Shown here: positions 11,603-20,864 of the stretch, piece after piece
How positions within the stretch are numbered: position 1 is the first letter of the stretch
How the letters are laid out: each line of letters starts with the position of its first letter
Assembly (NCBI GenBank): GCA_022560025.1
Contig: JAFISE010000004.1
Location: forward strand, 383,161 to 447,160
Source: Stagonosporopsis chrysanthemi
Taxonomy: Eukaryota; Ascomycota; Dothideomycetes; Pleosporales; Didymellaceae
Length of the DNA stretch: 64,000 nt
Reading direction: 5' to 3'
Position numbers and translations under genes: made by a program
Notes under the pieces: generated by a model
Told to the model about the DNA's origin: nothing
Database searches by the model: none
The model's input: the letters and a program-made list of their open reading frames with translations, nothing else

Positions 11603-11884
11603 CGCCTGGCGTGTTTTGCATGTGTATTATACAAGAGGTGTATCTGGAATCTGTACCATATCCCGGCATTCACCATGCCAGTGCCAAGCAAGCGGAGAGT
11701 CTCTCGCCATGTTCCGTCAGACCAACGATTCGCCGCTCTATACGTCGATCCTCCACGCATTGCAAAAGACCACTCCAACCCCCTCCACATCTCGCCCTCT
11801 CAACCAGCAAGCAACCAGCAGCCAGCAGCCAGCAACCACCAACCACCAACCACCAACCACCAACCAGCAAACCCCCATCCCCAC
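11603..11884. repeat. CCA/AACCACC-rich short tandem repeats in a convergent 3' region
   Basis: The 3' region between mS41 and the following minus-strand gene carries degenerate ACCAGC, AGCCAGC and ACCACCA repeats at about 11800-11870. No gene. Confidence 0.7.
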
Positions 11885-14332
11885 CTAAATCTCCCCATCA
11901 TACTTAGCAAACAACCTCCTCCCCACAACCTCGACCTCATCCTCCTCCTCCCCGTCCCCCTCCCCCTCCGCACCCCACCCCACCGCCCCCTCCCTCACCG
12001 CCAAAAACTCCATAACCCCACTCTTGCCCCCCTCCCCGCCCTGCTTCTTCCCACTAAGCAACAACCCCACATCCACCCTGAGCAACGCATACCCGTTTCC
12101 CAAAAACACCGCCTCGAGCCTGCACCCCTCGGCCACGGTCCTTAGCACCGTGGCGCGGAAACTCGCGTGCGGCGGGGGGGAAAACGTGCGCGTTGCAAAG
12201 TGCATGCTGCGCGGGGGGATGCTGAGGCGCGCTGTGTAGACGGCGGGCGGTGAGGACGACGACGACGACGAGGATGAGGATGAGGGCGCGTACACCCCAG
12301 GCACAGAGAAAATGCGCATCGTGCGCTGCCCGCTGCCGTACTTATCCATGTGTCGCGCCGCGTACGACGGGCAGAAGAGCCGCCATGTCCCTTCCACGGG
12401 ACCAAGCGGGATCGGGACCCGCGCGTACAGGGAGAGCGCCAGGAGCGTTTCGGCGGCTGAGGCGCGCGTGCTGGCGCGCTGGAGGGCGGTGCTGGGAGTA
12501 GAAGAGATGGTGGTGGTGAGGGAGGAGGTGGAGGGTTGCGCGGGGGCGTGGTGGCTGGGGGTGTAGGGCGAGGAGTGCGACTGCGACTGCTGCTGCTGCT
12601 GCTGTAACAAGGTGCTCTCACGCTTGGGGTTGCATCCACTCGCCTTCTGGCCGAGGCAGGGGAGCTTAGCCGCGGGGTTTGCTCTGCGCCAGGCCATGGT
12701 TTGGGCGAGGTAATCGCGCTCGTCGGAGAAGTTGACGGCGTGCTGGGCTTGCGCGAAGCGCGCGGAAAAGTCTGCGGCGCTGGCCTCCTCGTGGGTTTCC
12801 AGCGGCGTGTTGCTGACCTTGCTCTTCTTGCTTTTGCTCTTGCTCTTGCTCTTGTTCCTGGGCTCCGGGACCACAAACGGATCGATTTCTGCCCCGGAGC
12901 GCGAGTACGGCTTCCCCACGTGCGCGAAGAGGTCTCTGATGCTGGGCGTTGTGCCGCCGGATGTGGTTGAGCCTGCTGTGGAGACTGCGCGGGACAGGGG
13001 CTTGGGCTGGGGCTTGGACTTGGGTCCGTCGCTGAGTGGCTGCGTTGTCGTCATGTACTTGATCAGGTTGGACGTAGTTAGTGAGGCTCTGCCATCTGCT
13101 TTGCCTTTGAGCTTATGGCCCTTGTTGGCAGCCGGAGGAGCAGACGAGGGTGCTTCGGCCACGGCAGGGGTTGGAGGCGCAGAGTCAAAGACCTTCTTCT
13201 TGCTCTTGAGCCCATTCTTCTTCGAGGCATCTGTGAGCTTGAACGGGATCGGTGAGTCAGGGAGCATGACTGGCGTCTTTGGGAGCTCTGATGGTGGCGT
13301 GTCCACGGCGAGAATGCGAGAGTCCCTGCGGCCAATCCTATCCACCTTGGAGGTGCTCACAGCACGAGAGAACGCATTCTGGGGAAGCGGCACCGGAGTC
13401 TTCCGCGGAGGGACGGAGAAGACGGCTTGCGATGGGACTGGCAGCGACAACGGAGTCTCCCGCGGAGGGATGGAGGAAAACATGGGTTGCGATGGGACAG
13501 GAAGATGCACCAGAGTCTTCCTCGGGTGCGTTTGAACTGGAAGCGGCACCGGCGTCTTCCTCGGCGGGGGCGAAGAGAAGATGGGAGACGACTCGACTGG
13601 AACCTGCACGAGCGTACGAGTTGGGACTGCTCCCGCACTGGCTCGCCTTGCCTTTGCCTCCTTCCTGACTTTCTTGTCGATGGAACGCGTCTCTTTGGCC
13701 ATGCGGTCGAAGTCGATGGTGTCAGTACTCTTACGGTCTGCCTTGTCCTTCTTCAACTTCTTCTTGGAAGGCTCTCCAGCCGCCTTGGCCGGGGCGGTGG
13801 GACTGCTGAACTTGAACACCTCGCCGGCTGCCTTCACAGATGATTCGATGTTCTGGAGCATGTCAGCACCGACGACGAAACCACCGCTCTTTCCGGACTT
13901 TGGCAGCGTCGGTGCAGAGTCGACCTGGTCCTCGCTTGCACGCTTGCGCTTCTTGTCAGACTTGGTAGCGTTCTTGTCCTTTTTGCCTGTGGTGCTGGCA
14001 GTAGCTGGCGTCACCTTGATTAGTGGCGTGGAAGCCGTTGGTGTGCGGCTGTCAAGCAGCTGGTTGTCAGCATATGCAGACTGCTTCTTCTTTTTCTTCT
14101 TGTCTTTTCGCTCATGTGGTGTGCTCTCATTCGCATGCTGCGCAAAGTCCATGCTGTTATAACTTGCGCGTGGGGCGTTCACTTGCCGCTCCATCTGCTC
14201 TTCACTGCTTGGCGAGTTAGCCTCTTCAGCCGTAAAGTCCATGCTGTTGAAAGCCGGGCGCGGGACTGGCTTTGCGCCATACCGATGATGACTGGGCATT
14301 GAGTAGAGACCAGTGCGCTTGTTGAGCGACAT
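11885..14332 (-). CDS. Large basic, mostly disordered fungal protein (probably nuclear)
   Basis: Single exon, 815 aa, from the ATG at 14332 (MSLNKRTGLYSMPSHH). No named domain recognised. N-terminal third: a duplicated NSMDF motif (about 30 and 65) and several Lys-rich clusters (KDKKKKKK, KSDKKRKR, KKKLKKDK) that look like nuclear localisation signals. Middle: about four degenerate copies of a PPRKTPVPLPV-type unit. C-terminal half: a more ordered stretch from AADFSARFAQAQHAVNFSDE through WRRANPAAKLPCLG, then polyQ and polyS, then a likely folded C-terminal domain (TWRLFCPSYAARHM, RTMRIFSVPGVY, LEAVFLGNGYALLRVDV). It resembles rapidly evolving chromatin or nucleolar accessory proteins, but function is unknown. 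Confidence 0.75.
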   Translation of the reverse strand: MSLNKRTGLYSMPSHHRYGAKPVPRPAFNSMDFTAEEANSPSSEEQMERQVNAPRASYNSMDFAQHANESTPHERKDKKKKKKQSAYADNQLLDSRTPTASTPLIKVTPATASTTGKKDKNATKSDKKRKRASEDQVDSAPTLPKSGKSGGFVVGADMLQNIESSVKAAGEVFKFSSPTAPAKAAGEPSKKKLKKDKADRKSTDTIDFDRMAKETRSIDKKVRKEAKARRASAGAVPTRTLVQVPVESSPIFSSPPPRKTPVPLPVQTHPRKTLVHLPVPSQPMFSSIPPRETPLSLPVPSQAVFSVPPRKTPVPLPQNAFSRAVSTSKVDRIGRRDSRILAVDTPPSELPKTPVMLPDSPIPFKLTDASKKNGLKSKKKVFDSAPPTPAVAEAPSSAPPAANKGHKLKGKADGRASLTTSNLIKYMTTTQPLSDGPKSKPQPKPLSRAVSTAGSTTSGGTTPSIRDLFAHVGKPYSRSGAEIDPFVVPEPRNKSKSKSKSKKSKVSNTPLETHEEASAADFSARFAQAQHAVNFSDERDYLAQTMAWRRANPAAKLPCLGQKASGCNPKRESTLLQQQQQQSQSHSSPYTPSHHAPAQPSTSSLTTTISSTPSTALQRASTRASAAETLLALSLYARVPIPLGPVEGTWRLFCPSYAARHMDKYGSGQRTMRIFSVPGVYAPSSSSSSSSSSSPPAVYTARLSIPPRSMHFATRTFSPPPHASFRATVLRTVAEGCRLEAVFLGNGYALLRVDVGLLLSGKKQGGEGGKSGVMEFLAVREGAVGWGAEGEGDGEEEDEVEVVGRRLFAKYDGEI
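13383..13580 (-). repeat. Coding repeat of the PPRKTPVPLPV type
   Basis: Inside the 815-aa gene, about four imperfect units of roughly 45-60 nt each encode Pro-Arg-Lys/Glu-Thr-Pro-Val/Leu followed by LPVPSQ or LPVQTH. It is a minisatellite-like coding repeat. Confidence 0.7.
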
Positions 14333-14754
14333 GGTGAGCGCGAGTAGAGTAGGCACTCACAGTGCTTGAACGACGTCGCAGCTCAGAAAGCCGTAAGAAG
14401 CTAGTAGTCGCGTGACAGTGAGAACAGATTGCGGTTCGACTATGCTGATGTCAGTGATGCTCGGAAAGAGATTGAGGCACACTCAACTTGCGAAGTTGCG
14501 AAGTGTTTTGACACGTTGGTATTCAGTGGAGGGGTTGCGGAGGTTTTAAAGAGATTGGCGGTGACGGCGGATGAATAAATACCTCACGTGGCTAAACTCA
14601 CAGTGAAGGTGAAAGCAGGTCAACAGACTGGCATGTGACGGTGAAACAGGACAGGTTCAGAAGTAATGAGATACGCGACATTTAGCCTCAGACCCATATT
14701 CACTCTATGGCTACCTTCCAGAATGACCAAGCTTCGTTGTGTGCTGTTGAGGAC
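14333..14754. other. Intergenic region, tandem minus-strand genes
   Basis: Upstream region of the 815-aa gene and downstream of the coiled-coil gene. No coding sequence seen. Confidence 0.5.
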
Positions 14755-15433
14755 TTAGGTTTTGAAGGCTGCCGCTACCCACTCCAGGCCGCGCCCCTCG
14801 CAATCATCATACGTTCCTTCATCAGCGGCGCTTTTTCTGCTCCAGGTTCAGTGAAGACAACCAGATCCCAGATGTGTCGACTCACGGTCTGCGCTGTGTA
14901 CGCTCCGCCTCCAGCTTTCTAATGCGCAGGGTCAGAGCATTGTTCTCCTCATTCAGCTTCTGGATCTTCGCGTTTGCTTCTCTAAGCTCGGCTCTGACTT
15001 TCTTGTACTTCGTGTCTGGCATCATGAGAACGCGCTCCGGCTTTGGCGCTGGCCGGGTTTCTGGCTTCCCTTGCAGCACATCATCTATGCCTTGGGCTAC
15101 GAAGTCTGCATCCACACCTTGGATCACTGCTTCGTTCAGTGCGGCCTTGAGCTCGTCTAGGAAGCCCGTCATCTTAGCAGGGACACCTTTAGCGGCGTTG
15201 AGGCCGGTGAGACGGCGGCGGAGTTCATTCTCCAGCTGTTGTAGTTCTTTGTATACTTTCCCTGGTGTATCAGACTGTTCTGCGCGCTTGTAGGTGGTTG
15301 TTAGGAGACCATAAGTAGTACGGCAGTGCTTGTATCCAGGGCGATCGACGGTGTCTGGCGGCAAATAAGGCTCCATGTCGCTGATGATGGCGCCAATGGC
15401 GGCGTGCCCGCGGCGGGTGGAGGAACTAGCCAT
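14755..15433 (-). CDS. Coiled-coil protein, unknown function, probably with a terminal intron
   Basis: From the ATG at 15433 (MASSSTRRGHAAIGAIISDM). An unspliced reading stops at 14882 (183 aa). At exactly that point there is a consensus donor (ACC|GTGAGT at 14885). A 49-bp intron (14837-14885, ending GAGCAG) removes the stop and extends the frame to 14755, giving 209 aa ending EWVAAAFKT. I favour the spliced form. The N-terminal part is helical with YKRAEQSDTPGKVYKELQQLENELRRRL; the C-terminal part (about 140-180) is a heptad coiled coil (VRAELREANAKIQKLNEENN). No family recognised. Single-domain coiled-coil proteins of this size are often adaptors, but nothing proves that here. Confidence 0.6.
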
Positions 15434-16171
15434 GGCGATGAAATTGTTGAAACAGTATGTGGTGTGGTTTGCTGGGGTATCAAGTCAGCAAGATATTACC
15501 TGCGTTGGTGAACAAGCAGCTGCGGGTGGTGAAAGAGGTAATTGACCAGTAAGGAATGCGTGAAGACGCAGCGTAATTCGCGTTAAGTTCGCGATTCTGC
15601 ATTCCAGTCCTGAACTATGATGCTCTACCTGTCGACGGCCTCATTCAATAATGCCTGTGGTGCAGAACTTCGATTCAATGAAAGCTATACTGAGACTGCG
15701 AAGCGGATGTGAGTGCATTCCACTAAGCCAATAAAGTTCATTTTTCGCTAAGCAGACGCAGTGTAATTCTTGCTGTCGATACTGATGAGTGGATGGTAGG
15801 TTGCAACGTCGGCAGATGAGGTGGGGTGTCCGACTGCCGATCAAGCCACGGGACGACGCCAAAGCTCAGTGTCACCAACTGCAGTGAACCTTCCTTCAAC
15901 ACGATTTCCATATTGTTGCCGCTATCTCATTGAACTCTCAACCAGTCAATCAGCACAGGCTGGGACATGTAGATAGCCACAACACGATCTGCTTGAAACA
16001 GACAAGGCGAACAAGCGAACGGTAATGTCTATAAAGCTCTTTCTAACATTCAATCCATTATCGTAAGTCGGTACTGCTCGCTGAATCATAATATACATGA
16101 AGGACAAATTTATCCGAATGCCATCCTCCTAAATAATTCTATTCTATTCATCATGAAGGGTCTCTTAGAGC
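15434..16171. other. Intergenic region
   Basis: AT-richer spacer between the start of the coiled-coil gene and the 3' end of the GPI-type gene. No supported gene; frames here are short and lack family resemblance. Confidence 0.55.
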
Positions 16172-17087
16172 TTACATGCCAAAGAGAGCGCCGATGAAGA
16201 TAGCGCCGACCACGCCAGCAGCGTCCGCGACACGCAGACCGGCAGCAGCATTGGCAGTGACCTCAGCAGGAGCAGACTGTACAACGATCAGTTGAAGTGC
16301 GAAAAAGCAAGGAGCCTTTGGTACTTACAGAAGTGGTGGCGCTAGCATTAGTGCTCGGCGAAGGCACACCTGATACGGAAGAGCTCAGCGTTCCATTCGC
16401 AATGGCAGTCGGGTAGTATGGGGCAGAAGAGACCGCATGGGTAGCGGCAGTAGTGTGCAGCGAAGAGGAAGTAGCGGCAGCAGAAGAAGTAGCGGCAGCA
16501 GAAGAAGAAGCGACGGCAGAAGGGGTTGCAGCAGAAGAGACAGGAGCCTCACTTGTTGCGGCGTCAGTCGCAGCAGCAGACGAAGCTGCAGATGCGGAAG
16601 ACGCTGCAGCAGCAGAGGACTGGGCTGCGGCAGATGTCTGAGCAGCAGCTGGGGTGCTGGCAGAGCCGCCTGAGGATGGCTCGGTGGGTAGGCCGCACTT
16701 AGCACCAGCGGTGCTGAGAGTGGCACCGTAGTAGCGCCAAATGTTGACGTTGCCTGGACCAGCACATTGGAGGCAGTTGTTGTAGTCTTCGATAAAGGCT
16801 GCATCGTTGCAAGGGTCTGCATGGTTGTTAGGAAAGAGCATGGAGGTTGTTGTGTGTAGATGTACCAGAGCCGCGGGATAGAGTGATCGCAGTGCCACTG
16901 ATTCATTGTTAGATCATATCCATGAATACTCAGGTTATACACACCAGTTATCGTGGCAGTCGTACGCAGGAGTGCCCGGCTCCTGACGCTTCAAGAGAGC
17001 AGCAAAGTAGGCATCCTCACGCGTGACCAGGCTGGAAGCACTGGCGGCAGCAACGAGACCGGCAACAAGGAATTGAGCAGCAACCAT
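16172..17087 (-). CDS. Secreted six-cysteine, Ser/Ala-rich GPI-type cell-surface protein
   Basis: Four exons, 17087-16945, 16897-16866 (32 nt), 16816-16329 and 16276-16172, with introns of 47, 49 and 52 bp, give 255 aa. Skipping the mini-exon breaks the cysteine pattern; including it yields YDCHDNCGTAITLSRGSDPC, then NNCLQCAGPGNVNIWRYYG and a final Cys in AKCGL, six cysteines in all. A signal peptide (MVAAQFLVAGLVAAASAS) begins the protein. A long Ala/Ser/Thr stalk (about 105-215) is probably O-glycosylated. The last exon ends in NAAAGLRVADAAGVVGAIFIGALFGM-type sequence (small residues then hydrophobic), typical of a GPI signal. Likely wall or membrane anchored. It is divergently paired with the BIM1-like gene across a promoter with iron-GATA motifs. 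Confidence 0.82.
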
Positions 17088-17371
17088 AGTGAGCGACAGT
17101 AGGTGAGCGAATGTTCAGTGTTGTAAACAAGAAGCTGGAACTTGACCTGATAGTGGAGTCAAATCCAGGAACGGGCAATGCAGGTTTTGTAGCTCCCAGG
17201 CACGCCGCACTCGCTCTCTGCGATCGTGCCGAACCCGACTTGTCACTTCCCGCGCTGGGCGACGACGCTGCCAGATCCCGCAGCTTCACATGCACGACAA
17301 GCAACCAAGGCGTACAAAGTGTGGACTGACGCCAATCGGGCGAACGTCGGAGATCCTCCCAACGGCAAATT

Positions 17372-17380
17372 TTATCAGAT
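17372..17380 (-). promoter_or_regulatory. ATCTGATAA (SreA-type GATA site 1)
   Basis: The plus strand reads TTATCAGAT, a perfect ATCWGATAA match on the minus strand, followed 5 bp later by GATAAG. It is 285 bp upstream of the GPI-type start codon. Confidence 0.6.
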
Positions 17381-17479
17381 GAGTTGATAAGATGCATTGC
17401 CTAGTGAATGTCTAAGCCCAATGCAGCACGATCACAGTCGCGTATTCGCTGGGCGGACCGGCAACGACTCGCTAGCACC

Positions 17480-17488
17480 ATCTGATAA
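17480..17488 (+). promoter_or_regulatory. ATCTGATAA (SreA-type GATA site 2)
   Basis: Perfect plus-strand match near the middle of the divergent promoter. Confidence 0.6.
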
Positions 17489-17710
17489 CTTTATCCCAAT
17501 ACCGAGACTGCAGGGCTTGCTGCCGAGTGGGTTTCCATTGGATGTAGTTGTGTTTTTGGCTGTTGGCTTTTGTAGGACTCCGCCAGAGGAAGTGGGGCGC
17601 CAACGGGCGGACAACGTGTGATTCGAAGAGCGCAGAGCAACCCAATACTCAGAGCCCTTGGCAACGCAACGCAAGACGGGAATTGGTTCGTACACGAGGT
17701 GATCACGCCG

Positions 17711-17719
17711 TTATCTGAT
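17711..17719 (-). promoter_or_regulatory. ATCAGATAA (SreA-type GATA site 3)
   Basis: The plus strand reads TTATCTGAT, a perfect match, 121 bp upstream of the BIM1-like start codon. Confidence 0.6.
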
Positions 17720-17839
17720 TCTGCGCCGGCTACACATGACTGGCACACGGAAAGCGTGGCAGTCCTTCATATAGCAGATGTCGCGCCTTGAATATTGTTG
17801 GCTGCCCGTTTCAGATATTGACGCTGTACCAGATCCAAC

Positions 17840-18776
17840 ATGCGTACATCTCTCTTGTCCATCTTGGCTGCTTCGGCTGTACTGAGCAATGCGCAAACAC
17901 ATGGTGAGGGTGAAGAGGGGGCCAGTATGGGCCCCGTTGCCTTCCTCTGGCCACCGGACAGGATCTGGGACGCGGAGCACGACAATACCTCGCCTTGTGG
18001 AAGCACAGCTGGGCCATCGAACCGTACCATCTACCCACTGTCTCAAGGTGCTGTCGCGCTGAGCATCGCCGATGAGGCATGGCATGTCGCCTTCCGGCTG
18101 GCTGTATCTGACAGTAAGTCAAGCCACACAAGACACAACAGCATCACTGACACAATCAACTAGATCCCATCAGCCAAGCAGACTTCGACGACCAGGTTGT
18201 CAACAACATCACAGACGTTGATCCCGGCCACCAGTGCTACTCGATCGACCGTCTGGAGGGCATTCCCGCCGGCACCAACGCCACGATCCAGCTGGAGTAC
18301 TGGTCCGAGTTTGAGGGCGAGAACAACGGAAACAACCAGTCCTTCTTCGCCTGTGCCGACATCGTAAGTCTCTCCGCCATCCGCTCCACTGCTGAGTGTA
18401 ATTTATCTCGTATCTGACCAACCCTCCCCAGACCTTCGTCGAAACAATCGACTTCTCCATCAAAGTCCCCTGTTTCAACGTGACATCCGACGACTTCAAC
18501 GCGCCGACTCCCAGTTCCTCGGGCAGCACCCCGTCCAACACCAACCTCTCTGCGTCCGAGCCAGATACTCCTAGCCAGTCGTCCGGCGGTGGCGGTCTGT
18601 CGACAGGCGCCAAGGCAGGCATCGCTGTTGGTGCTATCATCGGCGGTCTGGCGATTCTGGGCGCAATTGGCTTCTTCTTCTGGCGGAGGGGAAAGAACAC
18701 GGGATTGAAGAATAAGGATGCGTATGAGTTGCGGGCGAAGAATTTGGAGACGCCGAACGGATCTGTGCAAGCGTGA
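17840..18776 (+). CDS. BIM1-like copper-acquisition-type surface protein with a C-terminal TM
   Basis: Three exons, 17840-18113, 18164-18363 and 18432-18776 (introns of 50 and 68 bp), give 272 aa. A signal peptide (MRTSLLSILAASAVLSNA) is followed closely by His21 (QTHGEGEEG), which could become the exposed N-terminal histidine used by LPMO-like copper sites. The body has GPVAFLWPPDRIWDAEHDNTSPCG, DEAWHVAFRLAVSDNP, GHQCYSIDRLEGIPAG and FFACADITFVETIDFSI, which I recognise as the BIM1-like (X325) domain. NRT, NIT, NAT and NVT sequons suggest glycosylation. A Ser/Thr/Pro stalk leads to one TM segment (AGIAVGAIIGGLAILGAIGFFFW) and a basic cytosolic tail, so it is type I anchored rather than GPI linked. 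In Cryptococcus, Bim1 helps copper uptake; the role here is inferred. Confidence 0.82.
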
Positions 18777-19018
18777 GGGATTTGGCTAAGATGAGAGTAA
18801 GTGTATGTGCGCTCAACCACGAGACATTGCCTGAGGTTGATTGGAAGCGAAAAGGGTGTAGGTTCTCTATGTAAACGGTCATGACTTACGAAAATATGAT
18901 GATATCTATGAAGCCTCTCTATACAACACGTCGTTCATGTTTCCTCTTATATCAAATTCAAACCTTGACTTATCCGTGTACAATCCATGTTTAAGAACAA
19001 GCTTACCCACAGCGCACC

Positions 19019-20719
19019 TCACTCAATGTCGAAGGTCCGATAGCCCTCATCTTTTGTCCGCGTTGGAGACAAGCCAGGCATGAACATCATGCCAACAAAC
19101 CGATAGCGGTTATCGCGACGGCGCAGCACGAGCGGATGATCGAAGTGGGGAAAAGAGGCTACGATATCACCCTGCGCTGTGGCCAGAGGCGCCATTCCTA
19201 CCAAGCCTTCAACAGACTTAACCAACCGCCTTTGTTTCCAGTAGAACTAAGGAGGGCGAAAGAACGTTGTGTTCTGATATTCTATTCTTGAGGTAACGTT
19301 TGTCTTCAACGAGCGCAACATCTGAGCAGTGTTTTCGGTCATAGGTTTCGAGACTGTTTGACCTGTATCAGCTGTCAAGGCCGCGTTTAAGCTTCCCCAG
19401 GGGACAGAAAGCATTACATCCCAGCTTTGACACATCAATGCTTGCGAGAACAGTCTCTCCTGAAGCCTGTATTGTGAGGGATCCAAGCTGTTCCATCGTG
19501 GGTATATATGTTGCTTCCAAAAAGTGGCAATGTCCTCAAGTCTTGATCCTGCTGTCTCTGGGGTCATGGATGGTCCAACTATGCTGATCTTGCTTGTCTT
19601 TGCCCATCCTGTCAGGTATAGCAACCGTGTCTCGACGTCGAGTCTGTCTGCAATGAGGCATTTGTCGCGGGTGATTGCTACCCTCAGTGGAACAAACTGG
19701 CCCGATTTTGGCGTGCTCAAGTCGGGGAGCCAAGAAGGCGTGTGTGCGTGTAAATTGATTGCAGAGCCGTGACATACTTGTCCTAGCAGTAGGAACGTGT
19801 ATGATGTGTCGATGAAAGCTCTTGCGTATTCAATCATTGTCTGACGGACAGAAAGTGCATAATTAGGTTCGATCCGCCTGATACGAGCGACCAGATCACT
19901 TCTGTGAGACCTGGAGTACGGTAAGCCTATGGTTGCAAAGACTCGGTCTCTCTCATCCGCGCATTGCAGTCCACGAGTACCGGTCAAGGCTTCGGCTGGC
20001 GTAAAGTAAGTGCCCTTCATCACAACCCACTGTGCATAGCCTTCATCAATTCTGAAGACGGCGTCGATTGCATTGTGAAGAAAGTTGAAGTCGATCGTTG
20101 CATCACCCCACATCCCAAGCGCTGATCGGGCCAGATGGTACTCTTGGACAACCCATAGTCGCGAGAACCATTCGCAACGCAGTAGCTCCGTGAGGGCGTC
20201 TTTCAATAAGTTTATACCCTGCAATGTCGAAGTGTGACTGGTGTTCGACGCCACAGCGAAAATGCGCCGCGCTTTGCGAGCATGGTCAGGTCCGAGCCAG
20301 ATAAGTACTCGGTATGCGGTTGAATAGACCTGCCCCATCATCTTGACTTGATGGCCTCGTTCGGCATCGTCTTTTTGATTGATGCACACGGCATCAGCCC
20401 ACACATGCCGGACTTTATGAGGTAATCTGATGCGCTGAAGAGCCAACGCGAGGTTTGTTGAGATTTCAATGGTCCCATTGGGTGTTTGGAGTGAATGTTT
20501 ATAGTCGTCCTTTCCCCAAACATAAGACAGAGCCTCGAAGCCAGGTGACGAGCCTGTTTCATTGCGTAACTTGGCTTGGTATAGGATACCTCGGAGTGGA
20601 CCATTCCCACTTCTTGGGTCGAGGGTGAAAACAGAAAATGAGACAACAACGACGGTGGGATAGAAACGATTGGATAATAATGACTGATAACTATAAGATC
20701 GCGAAGAAAGATCGATCAT
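19019..20719 (-). CDS. HET-domain (heterokaryon incompatibility) protein with an in-frame TAG
   Basis: Starts at the ATG at 20719 (MIDLSSRSYSYQ). HET domain: GFEALSYVWG, then ALQRIRLPHKVRHVWADAVC, INQKDDAERGHQVKMM, YRVLIWLGP and WFSRLWVVQE, all hallmark blocks. HET proteins trigger cell death when unlike fungal strains fuse. The frame meets TAG at 19247-19249 and then continues in the same frame with family-like C-terminal sequence (RRLVKSVEGLVGMAPLATAQ, then HPLVLRRRDNRYRFVGMMF) to a stop at 19019. A 51-bp in-frame intron (19247-19297, GTTACC...CCTTAG) would remove the stop and give 549 aa, but its donor is non-consensus. The alternative is a recent nonsense mutation. Only 145 bp separate its ATG from the stop of the IZH3-like gene upstream. 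Confidence 0.72.
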
Positions 20720-20864
20720 CAGATGCCCCAAAATCTACGTGCCCAGACTCAAGGCTCGGTGCGCTTCTCTAAGCAACGAACGTCTATATGCACCCGCTTC
20801 AAATGCCCAGTCGCTAAATCCCGCAAACCAAATGGCCAACCATGATAAAAGAAAGTCAAGAAAT

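Larger units (their letters stand above)
17088..17839. promoter_or_regulatory. Bidirectional promoter with three ATCWGATAA motifs
   Basis: A 752-bp divergent intergenic region between the six-Cys GPI-type gene and the BIM1-like gene. It carries three perfect matches to ATCWGATAA, the consensus reported for the iron-responsive GATA repressor SreA of Aspergillus, plus one more HGATAR site (TGATAAG, 17385-17391) and several CCAAT boxes. About 0.01 such 9-mers are expected by chance in this length. Joint metal-dependent regulation of both genes is inferred. Confidence 0.65.

Noticed and set aside
12732..13535. 267-aa plus-strand frame
   Set aside because: Antisense to the 815-aa gene; Leu/Gly repeats arise from its Lys and Pro codons.
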